A DNA stretch of 64,000 bases, from positions 9,852,425 through 9,916,424 of the forward strand of contig NZ_JAQNDM010000002.1 in the NCBI RefSeq assembly GCF_028368975.1. The letters are read 5' to 3'. Position 1 is the first letter of the stretch. Each line of letters opens with the position of its first letter. The translations under genes were made by a program, and so were the position numbers. Below the pieces are notes generated by a model. That model made no database searches. It was given only the letters and a program-made list of their open reading frames with translations, and was not told the origin of the DNA. Below, in pieces: positions 50,467-61,567 of this stretch. Source of the stretch: Stigmatella ashevillena. Its GTDB lineage: Bacteria > Myxococcota > Myxococcia > Myxococcales > Myxococcaceae.

Positions 50467-51450
50467 ATGCCGCTGAAGGATGGAGATGGACCCTCCAGAC
50501 CCCGCCGTCCCCGGACGCAGGCGCAGGGGCTCGTGGATCCGCGAAGGGATACGCCCAGGGACACCCCCTCCGTCGCGGAGCCTCCCGAGGCGCCTGGAGA
50601 CGTGCTTGTCCGCGTGCGAGGCGTAGAGACGCTGGAGTCGGCCTATGAGGCGTGGCTGGAGCTGAAGGCAGAGCATGGCGCCACGCGGGCGCGCTTCCAG
50701 GAAGAGCGGGAGCGGTTGGAGCAGCAGGGCAGCTTCCTGGTGGGCGCTGTGAGGGCGGCCGGACTGGAGCCGGACGCTGGGGCGGCTTCCGCGCTGGCAC
50801 CGGTGGGTGGGGAAGGGTTCCTGGGCGAGGCTCAGGCGCGCCTCTCCGAGCGGCGGGCGCACCTGGAGCGCCAGGAAGCGGACGCGGAGCGCCGTTACCA
50901 GGCGTCCTTCTCGGAGATCCGCGCCACGCTGGTGGATCGGATTCAGCGCTTCCTGGAGGCCACGCGCCCACGGCTTCAACTGCTGCTGCGCAAGGTGGAT
51001 GCTCAGCGCACCATCCTCCACGTGGCCCGCGTAGGAGGGGATGAGGCCGTGTTGCTCTGTTACCTCCTGGCCGGGCGCATCCCTTCCCGCTACGGCTTTC
51101 TCTTCGATGACTCCACGGAGGATGTCTCGTTGCCGCCGCCCGCCTTGTATGCGGACGAGGGGGTGCCTCCGGAGGGGGTTCGCCCGGGGGCTGCCCAGTT
51201 GGAAGAGCGTCTGAGGGCGCCCGGAGAGGTGGTGCCCCTCAAGGGGTTCCTGCCCGTCTTCGTCCCGAGGCCGGGGGGCGGAGAGACGTTCTTCCGGTTG
51301 CTGCAACGCGGGCCCGTCATGGAGGTGGAGGTGGCCGAGGGCGCCGCCTTCCGCAGCCTCCTGGCGCGCGAGGAGGCGGAGCGCTTTGCCGGCCACCTCC
51401 TGCGGCTCAAGCTCGCGGGGAAGATCGACCTGGAGCTGGAGGCGGGGTGA
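50467..51450 (+). CDS. Unknown coiled-coil protein
   Basis: 327 residues. A basic, disordered N-terminus (~1-45) precedes a coiled coil (~55-175: ELKAEHGATRARFQEERERL, QARLSERRAHLERQEADAER), then a C-terminal alpha/beta region (ILHVARVGGDEAVLLCYLLA, GRIPSRYGFLFDDSTEDVSL). No signal peptide. No family recognised. Confidence 0.7.
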   Translation: MPLKDGDGPSRPRRPRTQAQGLVDPRRDTPRDTPSVAEPPEAPGDVLVRVRGVETLESAYEAWLELKAEHGATRARFQEERERLEQQGSFLVGAVRAAGLEPDAGAASALAPVGGEGFLGEAQARLSERRAHLERQEADAERRYQASFSEIRATLVDRIQRFLEATRPRLQLLLRKVDAQRTILHVARVGGDEAVLLCYLLAGRIPSRYGFLFDDSTEDVSLPPPALYADEGVPPEGVRPGAAQLEERLRAPGEVVPLKGFLPVFVPRPGGGETFFRLLQRGPVMEVEVAEGAAFRSLLAREEAERFAGHLLRLKLAGKIDLELEAG

Positions 51451-51465
51451 GCGGGGGCCGCGGCG

Positions 51466-52311
51466 CTACCGCGTGCGGACCACGCCCACGTCCGCCGTGC
51501 CCGCCAGCAGGGCGCTGCCCAGGAAGAGGTTGCTGGATTCGGGGCCCCCGCTGCGCACCGATTGGAAGGTGACGAGATAGGTCTGCTGGGGCGCGGGGAA
51601 GGCCTCGGCGGGCAGGGTGATGCGCGCCTGCTTCCAATCCGAGGGGAAGGCGACGAGTTCGACCAAGTCGAGCGGCGCGGTGGGGACGTTGGTGTAGGTG
51701 GGCTTGCCGCGATCACCGTTCTGACTCAAGGGGACGACGGTGACGAAGCCAATGGTGCGATCCTGGCCCGAGGAGAGGGCGGAGCGATCCAGGGTCAGGG
51801 TCTGGCCGGCGGACAGGCGGACCACGCCCTCGGGGGGGTGCAGGGCGGTGAGCTTCTCCTGGGGGGGGGCGTTCTCCACCTGCCCCTCGTAGCGCGTCCC
51901 GTTCCGCTCCGCGATGAAGCGGTAGGTGGCGCCGCTCTGGTACTTCAGGCTGTTGTCCCCGTTGCCGGAGCGGCTGTAGGCGCCCGAGCCATCGGGCGTC
52001 AGGGTGACCGGCTCGCCCGTGGTGGGCGCCAGGGTGACGGTGGCGCCGGTGAGCCCCTGGGGCTTGGAATCCTCGCCCTCCCGGGTGCCAATGAAGGCGA
52101 AGGCGGCGGTCTGGGCGGGAATCGTCAGATCGCCTCCATCCGGGGGAGCGCCGCCATCCAGCCCCAGGAAGGCAGTGGGCGAGATGCTGACCTCGGGGGT
52201 GGAGAGCAGGGTGCCCACCATGACCGTGTCGGCGGTCAGTTGTTGAAGGTCGCACGCCAGGGGAAGCAGGCAGCAAGCGGCAGCGGAGAACAGCAGGAGA
52301 AGACGGTGCAT
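51466..52311 (-). CDS. Lipoprotein of unknown function
   Basis: 281 residues. Leader MHRLLLLFSAAACCLLPLAC with lipobox PLAC. The mature part is beta-rich with a carboxypeptidase-regulatory-like strand pattern (GLTGATVTLAPTTGEPVTLT, GSGAYSRSGNGD, ATYRFIAERNGTRYEGQVEN). Asp+2 after the Cys (CD) in E. coli would signal inner-membrane retention, but this rule is not proven for myxobacteria. Convergent with the coiled-coil gene and divergent from the CHASE2-cyclase gene. Confidence 0.78.
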   Translation of the reverse strand: MHRLLLLFSAAACCLLPLACDLQQLTADTVMVGTLLSTPEVSISPTAFLGLDGGAPPDGGDLTIPAQTAAFAFIGTREGEDSKPQGLTGATVTLAPTTGEPVTLTPDGSGAYSRSGNGDNSLKYQSGATYRFIAERNGTRYEGQVENAPPQEKLTALHPPEGVVRLSAGQTLTLDRSALSSGQDRTIGFVTVVPLSQNGDRGKPTYTNVPTAPLDLVELVAFPSDWKQARITLPAEAFPAPQQTYLVTFQSVRSGGPESSNLFLGSALLAGTADVGVVRTR

Positions 52312-52409
52312 GGGGCTCCTTGGCGCCAGAAGGGCGGGCCCTCGGGAAGGGCAGGGAGCATATCAGTCCCCGGACGCAGCGGGCGGGGGCGCGCTATCCT
52401 CGCGCCCCC

Positions 52410-55004
52410 GTGCAAAACCCTCTCGTTCAGTCCTCTGGCCGCCGCTTCCTCAAGCGCCTGGGGTTTGCGCTCCTGCAAGCCGTCCTCGTGGGCGGGTTGG
52501 TGGGCTCGCTCTTGTATTTCCGGGTGCCGCGCACCCAGCTCGAGGAGGAGGGGGCTTCCCCGACGTTGATCGCCTCCCTGTCCGAGCTCATCGAAGCGCC
52601 GGAGCGCTCCGCCTACGATGTTCGCGTGAGGCTGCTGGGGGAGTTTCTCCAACGCCAGCGGCGGCGAGAGCCCAAGGGGCAGGATCGCGTGGTGGTGGTG
52701 ACGGTGGATGACGACACGCTCGCCAATGCCCGGCAGAGCGAGTACCCCGGCCTGGCCTCCTACCCCTGGCCCCGGGAAATCACCGGTGGGATGACGAATC
52801 GGCTCGTGCAGGAGGGGGCCTCGGTCGTCCTGCTCGACATGCGCTTTCCGGAGCTGAGCCCTCGGACCTGCGCGCTCCCGCGCGCCGGGAAGGAAGGGCC
52901 GGCCGACGATGACTTCGCCTTCCGCAAGCTGCTGGATCAATCCCCCGGGCGCTCGGCGCTCGCCTTCTCCTGGTCCGTGCCTCGCGCGAGCCCGCCCTCG
53001 CTCCGGTTGTGGCCCTACCGGGTGCGCGTGGGCGGCCCCGCGGCGTTGCCCGAGGCCCGTGCCCAGGCGCAGCGGGTGCTCGCCGCCCAGCGCCCCGCCT
53101 TCCTCCTGCCCGAGGGGGAGCGCGTGGAGGTCTGGGCGGGGGCGGAGGACGAACGGGACGGGCAGCTCTTCGCGGAGCAGTTCGGCCTGGGCCCCATGAA
53201 GGTGGAGGAGCGCCGTGCGCGGGATGATGACCACCGGTTCACCGCGTTGGATCTCTTCGTCTCCCTGGCCGAGGTCGAAGTGGAGGGGTTGGATCCCTCC
53301 CGGTTGCTCCAGGTGCGCAACCTCCGGCACCCGGTGGCGCCGCTCCTGAGTCCCCAGAGCCTCTATGGGGCGGCCACGGGCTCGCCAGATCCGGATGGGG
53401 TCCTCCGGGGCATGATTCACCTCGTCAGCTATGCACCCCGCGAGGGCGCGTACCACGTGCTGCCCTCCCTGCCGCTGGCCGCGGCGATGCGGCAGGCGGG
53501 CACCCGGAAGCTGCGCTACGCGAACGGCCTGCTCCACGTGGGAGAGGCCTATGCGATTCCCATGGACGAGACAGGCTACAGCCTGATGCGGTGGGAGGCG
53601 GGGGACGTGGGCCGCTCGGCGGGGGCCTCGGTGTTCCGCACCGTCCGGGCCTGGAACATCCTGTCCAACCTCTTCGAGGCGGCCAACGGCCGGCCTCCCC
53701 GGGCCGATCATGATCTCGAGGGGCGCGCGGTCGTCCTCACCCACACGTCCTCGTATGCCACGGACTACAAGCCGACGCCCATCGGGAAGCTCACCCCGGG
53801 GGGCGCCCTGCTCGCGCAGTCGTTGGACAACATCCTTCAATCCCAGGGAATCCTTCGCGCGCCGCCGGACATGGACCTGGCGTTGACGGTGGGCATGGCC
53901 TTCGTGGGCGCGGCCATCGCCTTTTTCTTCAGCAACACCTTCCGCTCGGGCTTCGGCGCCACGCTGTTCTTCTCCCTCGCGGTGCTGGCGGGGCTGGGCT
54001 ACTGCGGGGCGGCCGGGTACGTCTTCGTGAAGCAGAGCCTGTGGATCGCCGTGGTGGGCCCGTTGACGGCCATGGGCGCCACGTTCCTGCTCACCACCGT
54101 GTATGTGGTGCGGACCGAGCGCGAGCTGCGGGACTTCGTCAACCACGCCCTCGGCCGCTACGTGAGCCCCGAGGTGGCGCGGCTCGTCACGCGGGATTTG
54201 ACGCTGCTCGTCCGCCCCGAGCGCCGGCAGGTGTCCGCGTACTTCTCCGCCATCGAGGGCTTCACCCGGCTCTCGGAGCAGATGCCGCCCGAGCAGCTCG
54301 TCCAGTTCCTCAACGAGTACTTCACGGAGATGACGGTGGCGGTGCGCTCCACCGGTGGCCAGGTCGACAAGTACATTGGAGACGGGCTGATGACCTTCTG
54401 GGGCGCGCCCGTGCGCACAGACCGCCACGCCCACCTGGCCTGTGAGGCCGCGATGAAGATGCACGCCGTGCTGCAAGAGCGCCAGCCGCACTGGCAGAAG
54501 ACCTATGGGCACCGCATCCAACTGCGCGCCGGCATCAACAGCGGCGAGGCCGTGGTGGGCGACATGGGCAGCGAGCTCAAGTCCAACTACACGGTGATGG
54601 GCAGGGCGGTGAACCTGGCCTCGCGGCTGGAAGTCGCCAACAAGGCCTATGGCACCTCGGTGCTCGTGGGCGAGGACACCGCCCAGCTCGCGCGCGATGC
54701 CTACGTCTTCCGCGAGGTGGATCGGGTGCTCGTTCCGGGCAACCCCGCGCCCATCCGCATCCACGAGCTGCTCGGCCGACACGGGCAGATCGCCCCCCGC
54801 GTCCAGGAGATGCTCGGCGTCTACGAGCAGGCCCTCACGGCCTACCACCAGCGGCGCTTCGATGAGGCGCTGGCCTTGTTCGAGCGGGGCGCTTCCGAGT
54901 TCCAGGACCCGGTCTCCGCCGTGTACTCGGGCCGGTGCCGCCGCTTCCAGGTGACCGCTCCGGCGGAGGACTGGAACGGCGTGTACGCGCTTCAGGAGAC
55001 GTGA
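52410..55004 (+). CDS. CHASE2-class III cyclase fusion, first metal Asp missing
   Basis: GTG 52410 chosen (no ribosome-binding site; possibly leaderless); 864 residues. One N-terminal membrane helix, periplasmic CHASE2 sensor (~40-465: RVVVVTVDDDTLANARQSEY, VVLLDMRFPELSP, LHVGEAYAIPMDETGYSL), three membrane helices (~480-565), cyclase domain (~600-770) and a helical TPR-like tail. The cyclase shows KYIGDGLMTFWGAP (Asp658), AGINSGEAVVGDMGS and GRAVNLASRLE. The first metal ligand, normally F-x-D-I-x-GFT, reads FSAIEGFT with Ala614 (GCC at 54249-54251). It may therefore be a pseudo-cyclase acting by sensing or dimerisation. Confidence 0.88.
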   Translation: MQNPLVQSSGRRFLKRLGFALLQAVLVGGLVGSLLYFRVPRTQLEEEGASPTLIASLSELIEAPERSAYDVRVRLLGEFLQRQRRREPKGQDRVVVVTVDDDTLANARQSEYPGLASYPWPREITGGMTNRLVQEGASVVLLDMRFPELSPRTCALPRAGKEGPADDDFAFRKLLDQSPGRSALAFSWSVPRASPPSLRLWPYRVRVGGPAALPEARAQAQRVLAAQRPAFLLPEGERVEVWAGAEDERDGQLFAEQFGLGPMKVEERRARDDDHRFTALDLFVSLAEVEVEGLDPSRLLQVRNLRHPVAPLLSPQSLYGAATGSPDPDGVLRGMIHLVSYAPREGAYHVLPSLPLAAAMRQAGTRKLRYANGLLHVGEAYAIPMDETGYSLMRWEAGDVGRSAGASVFRTVRAWNILSNLFEAANGRPPRADHDLEGRAVVLTHTSSYATDYKPTPIGKLTPGGALLAQSLDNILQSQGILRAPPDMDLALTVGMAFVGAAIAFFFSNTFRSGFGATLFFSLAVLAGLGYCGAAGYVFVKQSLWIAVVGPLTAMGATFLLTTVYVVRTERELRDFVNHALGRYVSPEVARLVTRDLTLLVRPERRQVSAYFSAIEGFTRLSEQMPPEQLVQFLNEYFTEMTVAVRSTGGQVDKYIGDGLMTFWGAPVRTDRHAHLACEAAMKMHAVLQERQPHWQKTYGHRIQLRAGINSGEAVVGDMGSELKSNYTVMGRAVNLASRLEVANKAYGTSVLVGEDTAQLARDAYVFREVDRVLVPGNPAPIRIHELLGRHGQIAPRVQEMLGVYEQALTAYHQRRFDEALALFERGASEFQDPVSAVYSGRCRRFQVTAPAEDWNGVYALQET

Positions 55005-55019
55005 GGCGAGAAGGAGGGC

Positions 55020-55376
55020 TCAGGGGCCCTCGTCCGGATCTCCGTAGTACTCCCGGACAGGTGCATCCTTCTCGATGTGCTCGGCGATGACCCGGCGCAT
55101 TCGCTCGGGGCTCATGCGCGAGTAGTAGACCTCTTCCGGCCAGCCCATGAGCTGATAGTTCTCGGGAGAGAGGGGATCCTTCTTCCGTCCCGTGTCCTCC
55201 CGGATGACGACGTTGGGCCCCATGTGGCAGAAGCCGTAGCAGCCACCACGGTACGCTTCGCAACGCGGGACGAGGCCCCGTTGGGCGAGTTCTTCCTGGG
55301 CAGCGGCAAAGACGGCGTTGGATCCGTTGGCCTTGCAATCCATGCCTTTGCACACGGACAGGCGATAGCGCTTCAT
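55020..55376 (-). CDS. 2Fe-2S thioredoxin-like ferredoxin
   Basis: 118 residues. LSVCKGMDCKANGS and CEAYRGGCYGFCHMGPNVVI supply the Cys pattern of the thioredoxin-fold [2Fe-2S] ferredoxins related to NuoE. The C-terminus (SPERMRRVIAEHIEKD, EYYGDPDE) is typical of the stand-alone family. It is last in the complex I operon, about 95 bp after nuoI, and may feed electrons or substitute for the missing NuoE. Convergent with the CHASE2-cyclase gene. Confidence 0.85.
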   Translation of the reverse strand: MKRYRLSVCKGMDCKANGSNAVFAAAQEELAQRGLVPRCEAYRGGCYGFCHMGPNVVIREDTGRKKDPLSPENYQLMGWPEEVYYSRMSPERMRRVIAEHIEKDAPVREYYGDPDEGP

Positions 55377-55470
55377 CCCTTCACCCTACGGAGTTTGTTG
55401 CACCCAGGGAAGGGTACCCCCGGACCCTGCCGGCTCTCTCGGTTTATGAGAAGCCAGCGGGCTCGGGGAG

Positions 55471-56205
55471 CTACTTGGGAGCAGGCAAGTGGGAGGCGGG
55501 AGCCTCGCCGCTGGCCAGCTTCGGGGGCTCATGGCCCGGGCCTACGGCGTGGGGCGTCTTGAGCTGAACCAGGCCTTCACCAATGCGGGTGTGGGCTTCC
55601 TTATGCGCGTGGTGCGGCTCGTGGGAGCTCTCGCGCTTGTTCCACGGATCCGACGGGTGCGAGACGGCAGGCCCCTTGAGCAGCTTGGGGATGTCGAACA
55701 CGAAGCCCTGACGGTTGTACTCCGGCTTCGTGTGCTCGTACGTGTCCATGCGGATGGCGTCCTTGGGGCACGCCTCCACGCACAGGCCGCAGACGATGCA
55801 CCGCAGCTCGTCGATGACGAACTGCGTGGGGTACTTCTCGATGACGCGGGACTTGCTCTCTTCTGCCTCCGGTTCGTACTCACCGGCCTCGATGTAGATG
55901 CACTGGGCGGGGCAGATGGTGGCGCACATGTAGCAGGCCACGCACCGGGGCTTGCCGTCCTCGCGGGGAACCAGCCGGTGCAGTCCCCGGTAGCCCGGCG
56001 GATAGACAGGCTTCTCCTCGGGGTACGAGACGGTGGTGACGAGGCTGGTGCCCGTGCGATCGACGACCTCGGTGTTCGTGTCCCGGGTGCCGAAGAGGTT
56101 GCGGAAGAAGTGCCGGGTGGTGATCGCCAGCCCGCGCAGCAACTCGGGGACGTAGCTCCGCTCGCGGATGTCCGTGCGGGGATCTTGGGTTGCCTTGTAG
56201 GCCAT
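55471..56205 (-). CDS. nuoI: NADH-quinone oxidoreductase subunit I
   Basis: 244 residues. Two [4Fe-4S] ferredoxin motifs, [15 protein letters not shown] (~89-103) and [14 protein letters not shown], carry clusters N6a/N6b. The N-terminal [18 protein letters not shown] is the membrane-facing helix. A C-terminal tail of about 55 residues beyond the usual end is His/Pro-rich ([16 protein letters not shown]). Peripheral arm of complex I. Confidence 0.95.
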   Translation of the reverse strand: MAYKATQDPRTDIRERSYVPELLRGLAITTRHFFRNLFGTRDTNTEVVDRTGTSLVTTVSYPEEKPVYPPGYRGLHRLVPREDGKPRCVACYMCATICPAQCIYIEAGEYEPEAEESKSRVIEKYPTQFVIDELRCIVCGLCVEACPKDAIRMDTYEHTKPEYNRQGFVFDIPKLLKGPAVSHPSDPWNKRESSHEPHHAHKEAHTRIGEGLVQLKTPHAVGPGHEPPKLASGEAPASHLPAPK

Positions 56206-56235
56206 GGCTTTCCTTGATGTGGCTTCTTCAGGAAC

Positions 56236-57726
<1,491 letters not shown>

Positions 57727-59613
57727 TTAAATCCCTCGCACGCGGGGCGTACCGAACTCGCGGTACCCCGCAGGACGGCCGTCGGCACCGGTGGGCAACG
57801 GATTGATGCCCGGCTTCTCGCGGTCCGGCGGGGACGCCTGATCCCAGTTGAATGAAGCGAACTCGGTCACCTGCGCGGCCAGCTCGCGGAAGACATCCCG
57901 CGCGGAGTTCCACGCCTGCGTGCCGCCCAGCGCCCGGCTGATCTCCGAGCTCCATCGCCAGTGCGGCACCGCCTCGCCCTTGGAGGGGTAGGCCTTGCGG
58001 AAGCGCTGAACGATGCCGTCCTGCTGGACGAAGGAGCCCTCATCCTCGATGTGCGCGGACGCCGGCAGCAGCACCGTGGCCTGCGCGGTGACGGCGGACT
58101 CGGTGAGCGCCTGGGCCACGAACACCTCGAGCTGGGCCGCCACCTGGGCGAAGGCCTCCTCGCTGGAGGGGACCTCGGTGCCCAGGGCGTAGAGCGCCTT
58201 CACCTTGCCGGAGCGGATCGCCGCCGTCAGGTCCTCGAAGGGCTTGAGCGTCAGGCCCAGCCCGCGGGCGATCAGCTCCAGGCCCTTGCGGTTGGGGTTC
58301 TTGTCCGCCGTCATCAGGAAGTGGTCCGCGTCGCCCTGCGGCCGACCACCCACGTACACGTCCTGGATGCCCAGCGTGGCCTTGGCGAAGCTGAGGCCTG
58401 CCAGCAGATCCTCGTTGGAGACCAGCGGCGAGGCCAGCACAGCCAGTTTCGCGGACTTCGCCAGGGGCTGGAGCGCCTGGGCCGCGGCCTTGGCCGCCTC
58501 CACGCGGCTCAGCACGGGCTGGGCGGTGTCCTTCGGCTGGGTGGCGCGGCGGCCCACGGAGGCGCTCAGCACGCGCCCCAGGTTCAGGGACTTGTACGAG
58601 AGCCGGCCCTGGTCACACATCCAGCTCTTGTTGATCGCCTCGTTCTCGCGGGGGCGGTAGCGGTAGGTGTCCTGCGACATCCAGTCCGCGTAGATGGCAC
58701 AGCCGCGCGAGCACCCGGTGCACACCGAGGGCGTGGCGGACAGGAACCAGGCGCGGGCCCGGAAGCGGAAGTCCCGGCTGAGCAGGGCGCCCACCGGGCA
58801 GACGTCCACCGTGTTGAGCGAGTAGTTGCTGCTCAGCTCGTTGCCGGGGAACACGTCGATGCGCTCGTGGCTGCCGCGGCCGAACACGCCCAGCTGCGGC
58901 TCCTTGGGGATCTCGTTCATGAAGCGCACGCACCGGGTGCAGAGGATGCAGCGCTCCTGATCCAGCACCACCCGGGGGCCGAGCACCTTGCGCTTGTTCT
59001 TCAGCGCCTTGCCGCCCTCCAGCCGCGAGGGGCGGTAGTCGTACTTCATGTAGTAGTCCTGCAGCTTGCACTCCCCGGCCTGGTCGCAGATGGAGCAGTC
59101 CACGGGGTGGTTGAGCAGCAGGAACTCCATCACCGCGCGCCGCTGCTCCTTCACCTTGGGCGAGGTGGTGTTGATGACCTGGCCCTCGGCCAGCGGCGTC
59201 TGGCACGCCGGCACCATCTTGGGCGCGTTGGAGGCCTCCACCAGGCAGATGCGGCAGTTGGCCGCGATGGAGAGGCGCGGGTGATAGCAGTAGTAGGGGA
59301 TCTCCGAGCCGACCGACTTGGCCGCGTCGATCATGTTCGTCCCCGGCTTCACCACGACTTCCCGGCCGTCGACGGTGCACGTGACGAAGCCCGGGTTCTT
59401 CGGCGGCGGGGGCTTGGGCGGGCCGCCCGCGGGAGGGGCGGGGGGCTTGGGGGGCGTGGTGCTGCTGTGGGCGACGGGCGGGGTGTCCGCCTTGGGGGCT
59501 GCCGGAGGATTGGAGGGCTCGGGGCCGATCTTCGCCGCGGGCGTGTCCGTGGGCGCACCCTTGGGGGGCGGCTGTGCGTCGCCCGTCGGCTTCTTGGAGT
59601 CGTTGTCGCTCAC
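57727..59613 (-). CDS. nuoG: NADH-quinone oxidoreductase subunit G (short form)
   Basis: 628 residues; E. coli NuoG is about 900. The first ~70 residues are Pro/Ala-rich low complexity. [2Fe-2S] domain (YYCYHPRLSIAANCRICLVE), His/Cys cluster (HPVDCSICDQAGECKLQDYY), [4Fe-4S] (RCILCTRCVRFMNEIP) and N7-like CTGCSRGCAIYADW. The molybdopterin-like C-terminal domain is truncated, though ATVLLPASAHIEDEGSFVQQ is recognisable. Overlaps nuoD by 4 bp. Confidence 0.93.
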   Translation of the reverse strand: MSDNDSKKPTGDAQPPPKGAPTDTPAAKIGPEPSNPPAAPKADTPPVAHSSTTPPKPPAPPAGGPPKPPPPKNPGFVTCTVDGREVVVKPGTNMIDAAKSVGSEIPYYCYHPRLSIAANCRICLVEASNAPKMVPACQTPLAEGQVINTTSPKVKEQRRAVMEFLLLNHPVDCSICDQAGECKLQDYYMKYDYRPSRLEGGKALKNKRKVLGPRVVLDQERCILCTRCVRFMNEIPKEPQLGVFGRGSHERIDVFPGNELSSNYSLNTVDVCPVGALLSRDFRFRARAWFLSATPSVCTGCSRGCAIYADWMSQDTYRYRPRENEAINKSWMCDQGRLSYKSLNLGRVLSASVGRRATQPKDTAQPVLSRVEAAKAAAQALQPLAKSAKLAVLASPLVSNEDLLAGLSFAKATLGIQDVYVGGRPQGDADHFLMTADKNPNRKGLELIARGLGLTLKPFEDLTAAIRSGKVKALYALGTEVPSSEEAFAQVAAQLEVFVAQALTESAVTAQATVLLPASAHIEDEGSFVQQDGIVQRFRKAYPSKGEAVPHWRWSSEISRALGGTQAWNSARDVFRELAAQVTEFASFNWDQASPPDREKPGINPLPTGADGRPAGYREFGTPRVRGI

Positions 59614-60857
59614 TGCTCGACCTCGCCGCCGATCATGTTGATCGTGTCAAAGGTGGGGATGAGGTCCGCCAGCATCTTGCCCTCGATGATGTGGGACACG
59701 GAGGAGAGGATGGGGAAGCCCGGGGCGCGGACGTGGACCTTGTAGGGCCTGCCGCGCCCGTCGCTCACCAGGTACCAGCCCAGCTCGCCGTTGGAGGCCT
59801 CGGTGGCGTCGTACACCTCGCCGGGGGGCACCTGGATGCCCTCCATGACGAGCTTGAAGTGGCTCATCACGCCTTCGATGGTGCCGTACACCTCGGGCTT
59901 GGGAGGCAGCGCGATGCGCCAGTCGTCCACGATGATGGGGCCGCCGGGCAGCTGCTTGAAGGCCTGGCGGATGATCCGGTCGGACTGGTGCAGCTCCTCC
60001 AGGCGCATCAGGAACCGGTCGTAGTTGTCCCCGTGCTCTCCGATGGGGACATCGAAGTCGAGCTGGTTGTAGACCCAGTAGGGCTTTGCCTTGCGGACGT
60101 CGTAGTCGACGCCCGAGGCGCGCAAGCAGGGGCCGGTGAAGCCGAAGCTCAGCGCGTCCTCGGCGTTGATGGTGCCGGTGCCCTTCATGCGGTCCACGAA
60201 GATGCGGTTGCGCAGCAGGAGGCCCTTCACCTCCACGAGCAGCTCCTGGATCTTGTCCAGCGACTTGAGCACCTTCTCGATCCACCCCTCGGGCAGGTCG
60301 CGGTTGAGGCCGCCCACGCGCCCATAGCTGGTGGTCAGGCGCGCGCCCGTCAGCTCCGACACCCGGTCCATGATGAGCTCGCGGCCCTCGAGGACCAGCA
60401 GGAACGGGGCAAATCCCCCCAGCTCCAGGCCGGTGGCGCCCACCAGGGTGAGGTGGTCCTGCATGCGGTGCAGCTCGGCGCCGATGACGCGGATGTACTG
60501 GGCGCGCTCGGGGATCTCCAGGCCGATGAGCTTCTCCACGGCGTTGAGGAAGCCGAAGTTGTTCATCAGCGCGGACACGTAGTTGAGCCGGTCCGTGTAC
60601 GGCAGGCACTGGGTCCAGGTGACGTTCTCGCAGCTCTTCTGGAAGCCGCGGTGCAGAAAGCCGATCTCCGGGTCCGCCTTGAGGATCGTCTCCCCCTCCA
60701 GCTCCACGCGCATGCGCACGGTGCCGTGCGTGGCCGGGTGGGAGGGGCCCATGTTGACGTACATCCGCTTGGTCTGGAGGTGCGCCTCCAGCTCTGATTC
60801 ATGGGCGTAGGCGTCGGTGTCCGGGTTGGAGTCTTCGGGCTTGGGGTGATCCGACAT
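59610..60857 (-). CDS. nuoD: NADH-quinone oxidoreductase subunit D
   Basis: 415 residues. MGPSHPATHGTVRMRVELEG and EIGFLHRGFQKSCENVTWTQ, then RLNYVSALMNNFGFLNAVEK and C-terminal VHVRAPGFPILSSVSHIIEG, are the conserved 49-kDa/hydrogenase-like signatures forming the quinone pocket. Start ATG 60857 has GGACACCCC upstream. Between nuoC (26-bp gap) and nuoG (4-bp overlap). Confidence 0.97.
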   Translation of the reverse strand: MSDHPKPEDSNPDTDAYAHESELEAHLQTKRMYVNMGPSHPATHGTVRMRVELEGETILKADPEIGFLHRGFQKSCENVTWTQCLPYTDRLNYVSALMNNFGFLNAVEKLIGLEIPERAQYIRVIGAELHRMQDHLTLVGATGLELGGFAPFLLVLEGRELIMDRVSELTGARLTTSYGRVGGLNRDLPEGWIEKVLKSLDKIQELLVEVKGLLLRNRIFVDRMKGTGTINAEDALSFGFTGPCLRASGVDYDVRKAKPYWVYNQLDFDVPIGEHGDNYDRFLMRLEELHQSDRIIRQAFKQLPGGPIIVDDWRIALPPKPEVYGTIEGVMSHFKLVMEGIQVPPGEVYDATEASNGELGWYLVSDGRGRPYKVHVRAPGFPILSSVSHIIEGKMLADLIPTFDTINMIGGEVEQ

Positions 60858-60883
60858 GGGGTGTCCTTGAAGGAGCCGGGGCG

Positions 60884-61429
60884 TCAGGAGTGGCCGCTGG
60901 TGCCGGGTCCGCGGAAGATGTCCTTGATGGGGCGCTCGGGGATCAGCGGCTGGCGGTCCCGGAGCGCGTAGTCCTTGCGCAGCGGGTGGCCCTGGAACTC
61001 CTCATACATGAGGATGCGGCGCAGATCCGGGTGGCCCGCGAAGCGGATGCCGTAGAAGTCCCACACGAAACGCTCCCACCAGTTGGCGCCCTTGAAGAGG
61101 GGCACCAGGGAGGGCACCTCGGGGTGGCTCTCCGTCACCCGGACCTTGAGGCGCACGTGCTCGTTGAGGGTGAGCGAGCGCAGGAAGTAGACGACCTCGA
61201 AGCGCGGATCGTTCTCGGCCAGGTGCAGCCGGTCCACGGCGTCCACGGAGACGAAGAGCTTGAAGTTCAGCTCGGGATCATTCTTGAGGAAGGCCACCAC
61301 CGTGGGCAGGTGTTGCGCATGGATGACCGCCCACGCGCCGCCAGCCCGGTCGACGTAGCGCTCCGCGACCGCCTCCGGGAGGTGAGCGGAGACTCTGTCC
61401 AACGCGAATGTGCTCAAGGGGCGTCCCAA
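60884..61429 (-). CDS. nuoC: NADH-quinone oxidoreductase subunit C
   Basis: 181 residues. The family signature near the end: WERFVWDFYGIRFAGHPDLR, then RILMYEEFQGHPLRKDYALR. Peripheral-arm subunit contacting NuoD and NuoI. It is the first complex I gene of this run. No nuoA or nuoB precedes it; the next gene upstream is an unrelated cyclase. Confidence 0.96.
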   Translation of the reverse strand: MGRPLSTFALDRVSAHLPEAVAERYVDRAGGAWAVIHAQHLPTVVAFLKNDPELNFKLFVSVDAVDRLHLAENDPRFEVVYFLRSLTLNEHVRLKVRVTESHPEVPSLVPLFKGANWWERFVWDFYGIRFAGHPDLRRILMYEEFQGHPLRKDYALRDRQPLIPERPIKDIFRGPGTSGHS

Positions 61430-61567
61430 TGGCAGGAGGATCCGCGGCTTTATAAGGACGGCGGACCGAGTGCGTCAACGTAAACCCCCAGCCATCTAGC
61501 GCACTTACGTGCCCTAGAAGCGCTCATGCGGGCAAGTGCCTCTCAGAGGGGGCCTCGGGGGGAATGC

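Noticed and set aside
52236-54848. 870-residue minus-strand frame
   Set aside because: Antisense to the CHASE2-cyclase; rich in His/Arg/Pro with no domain.
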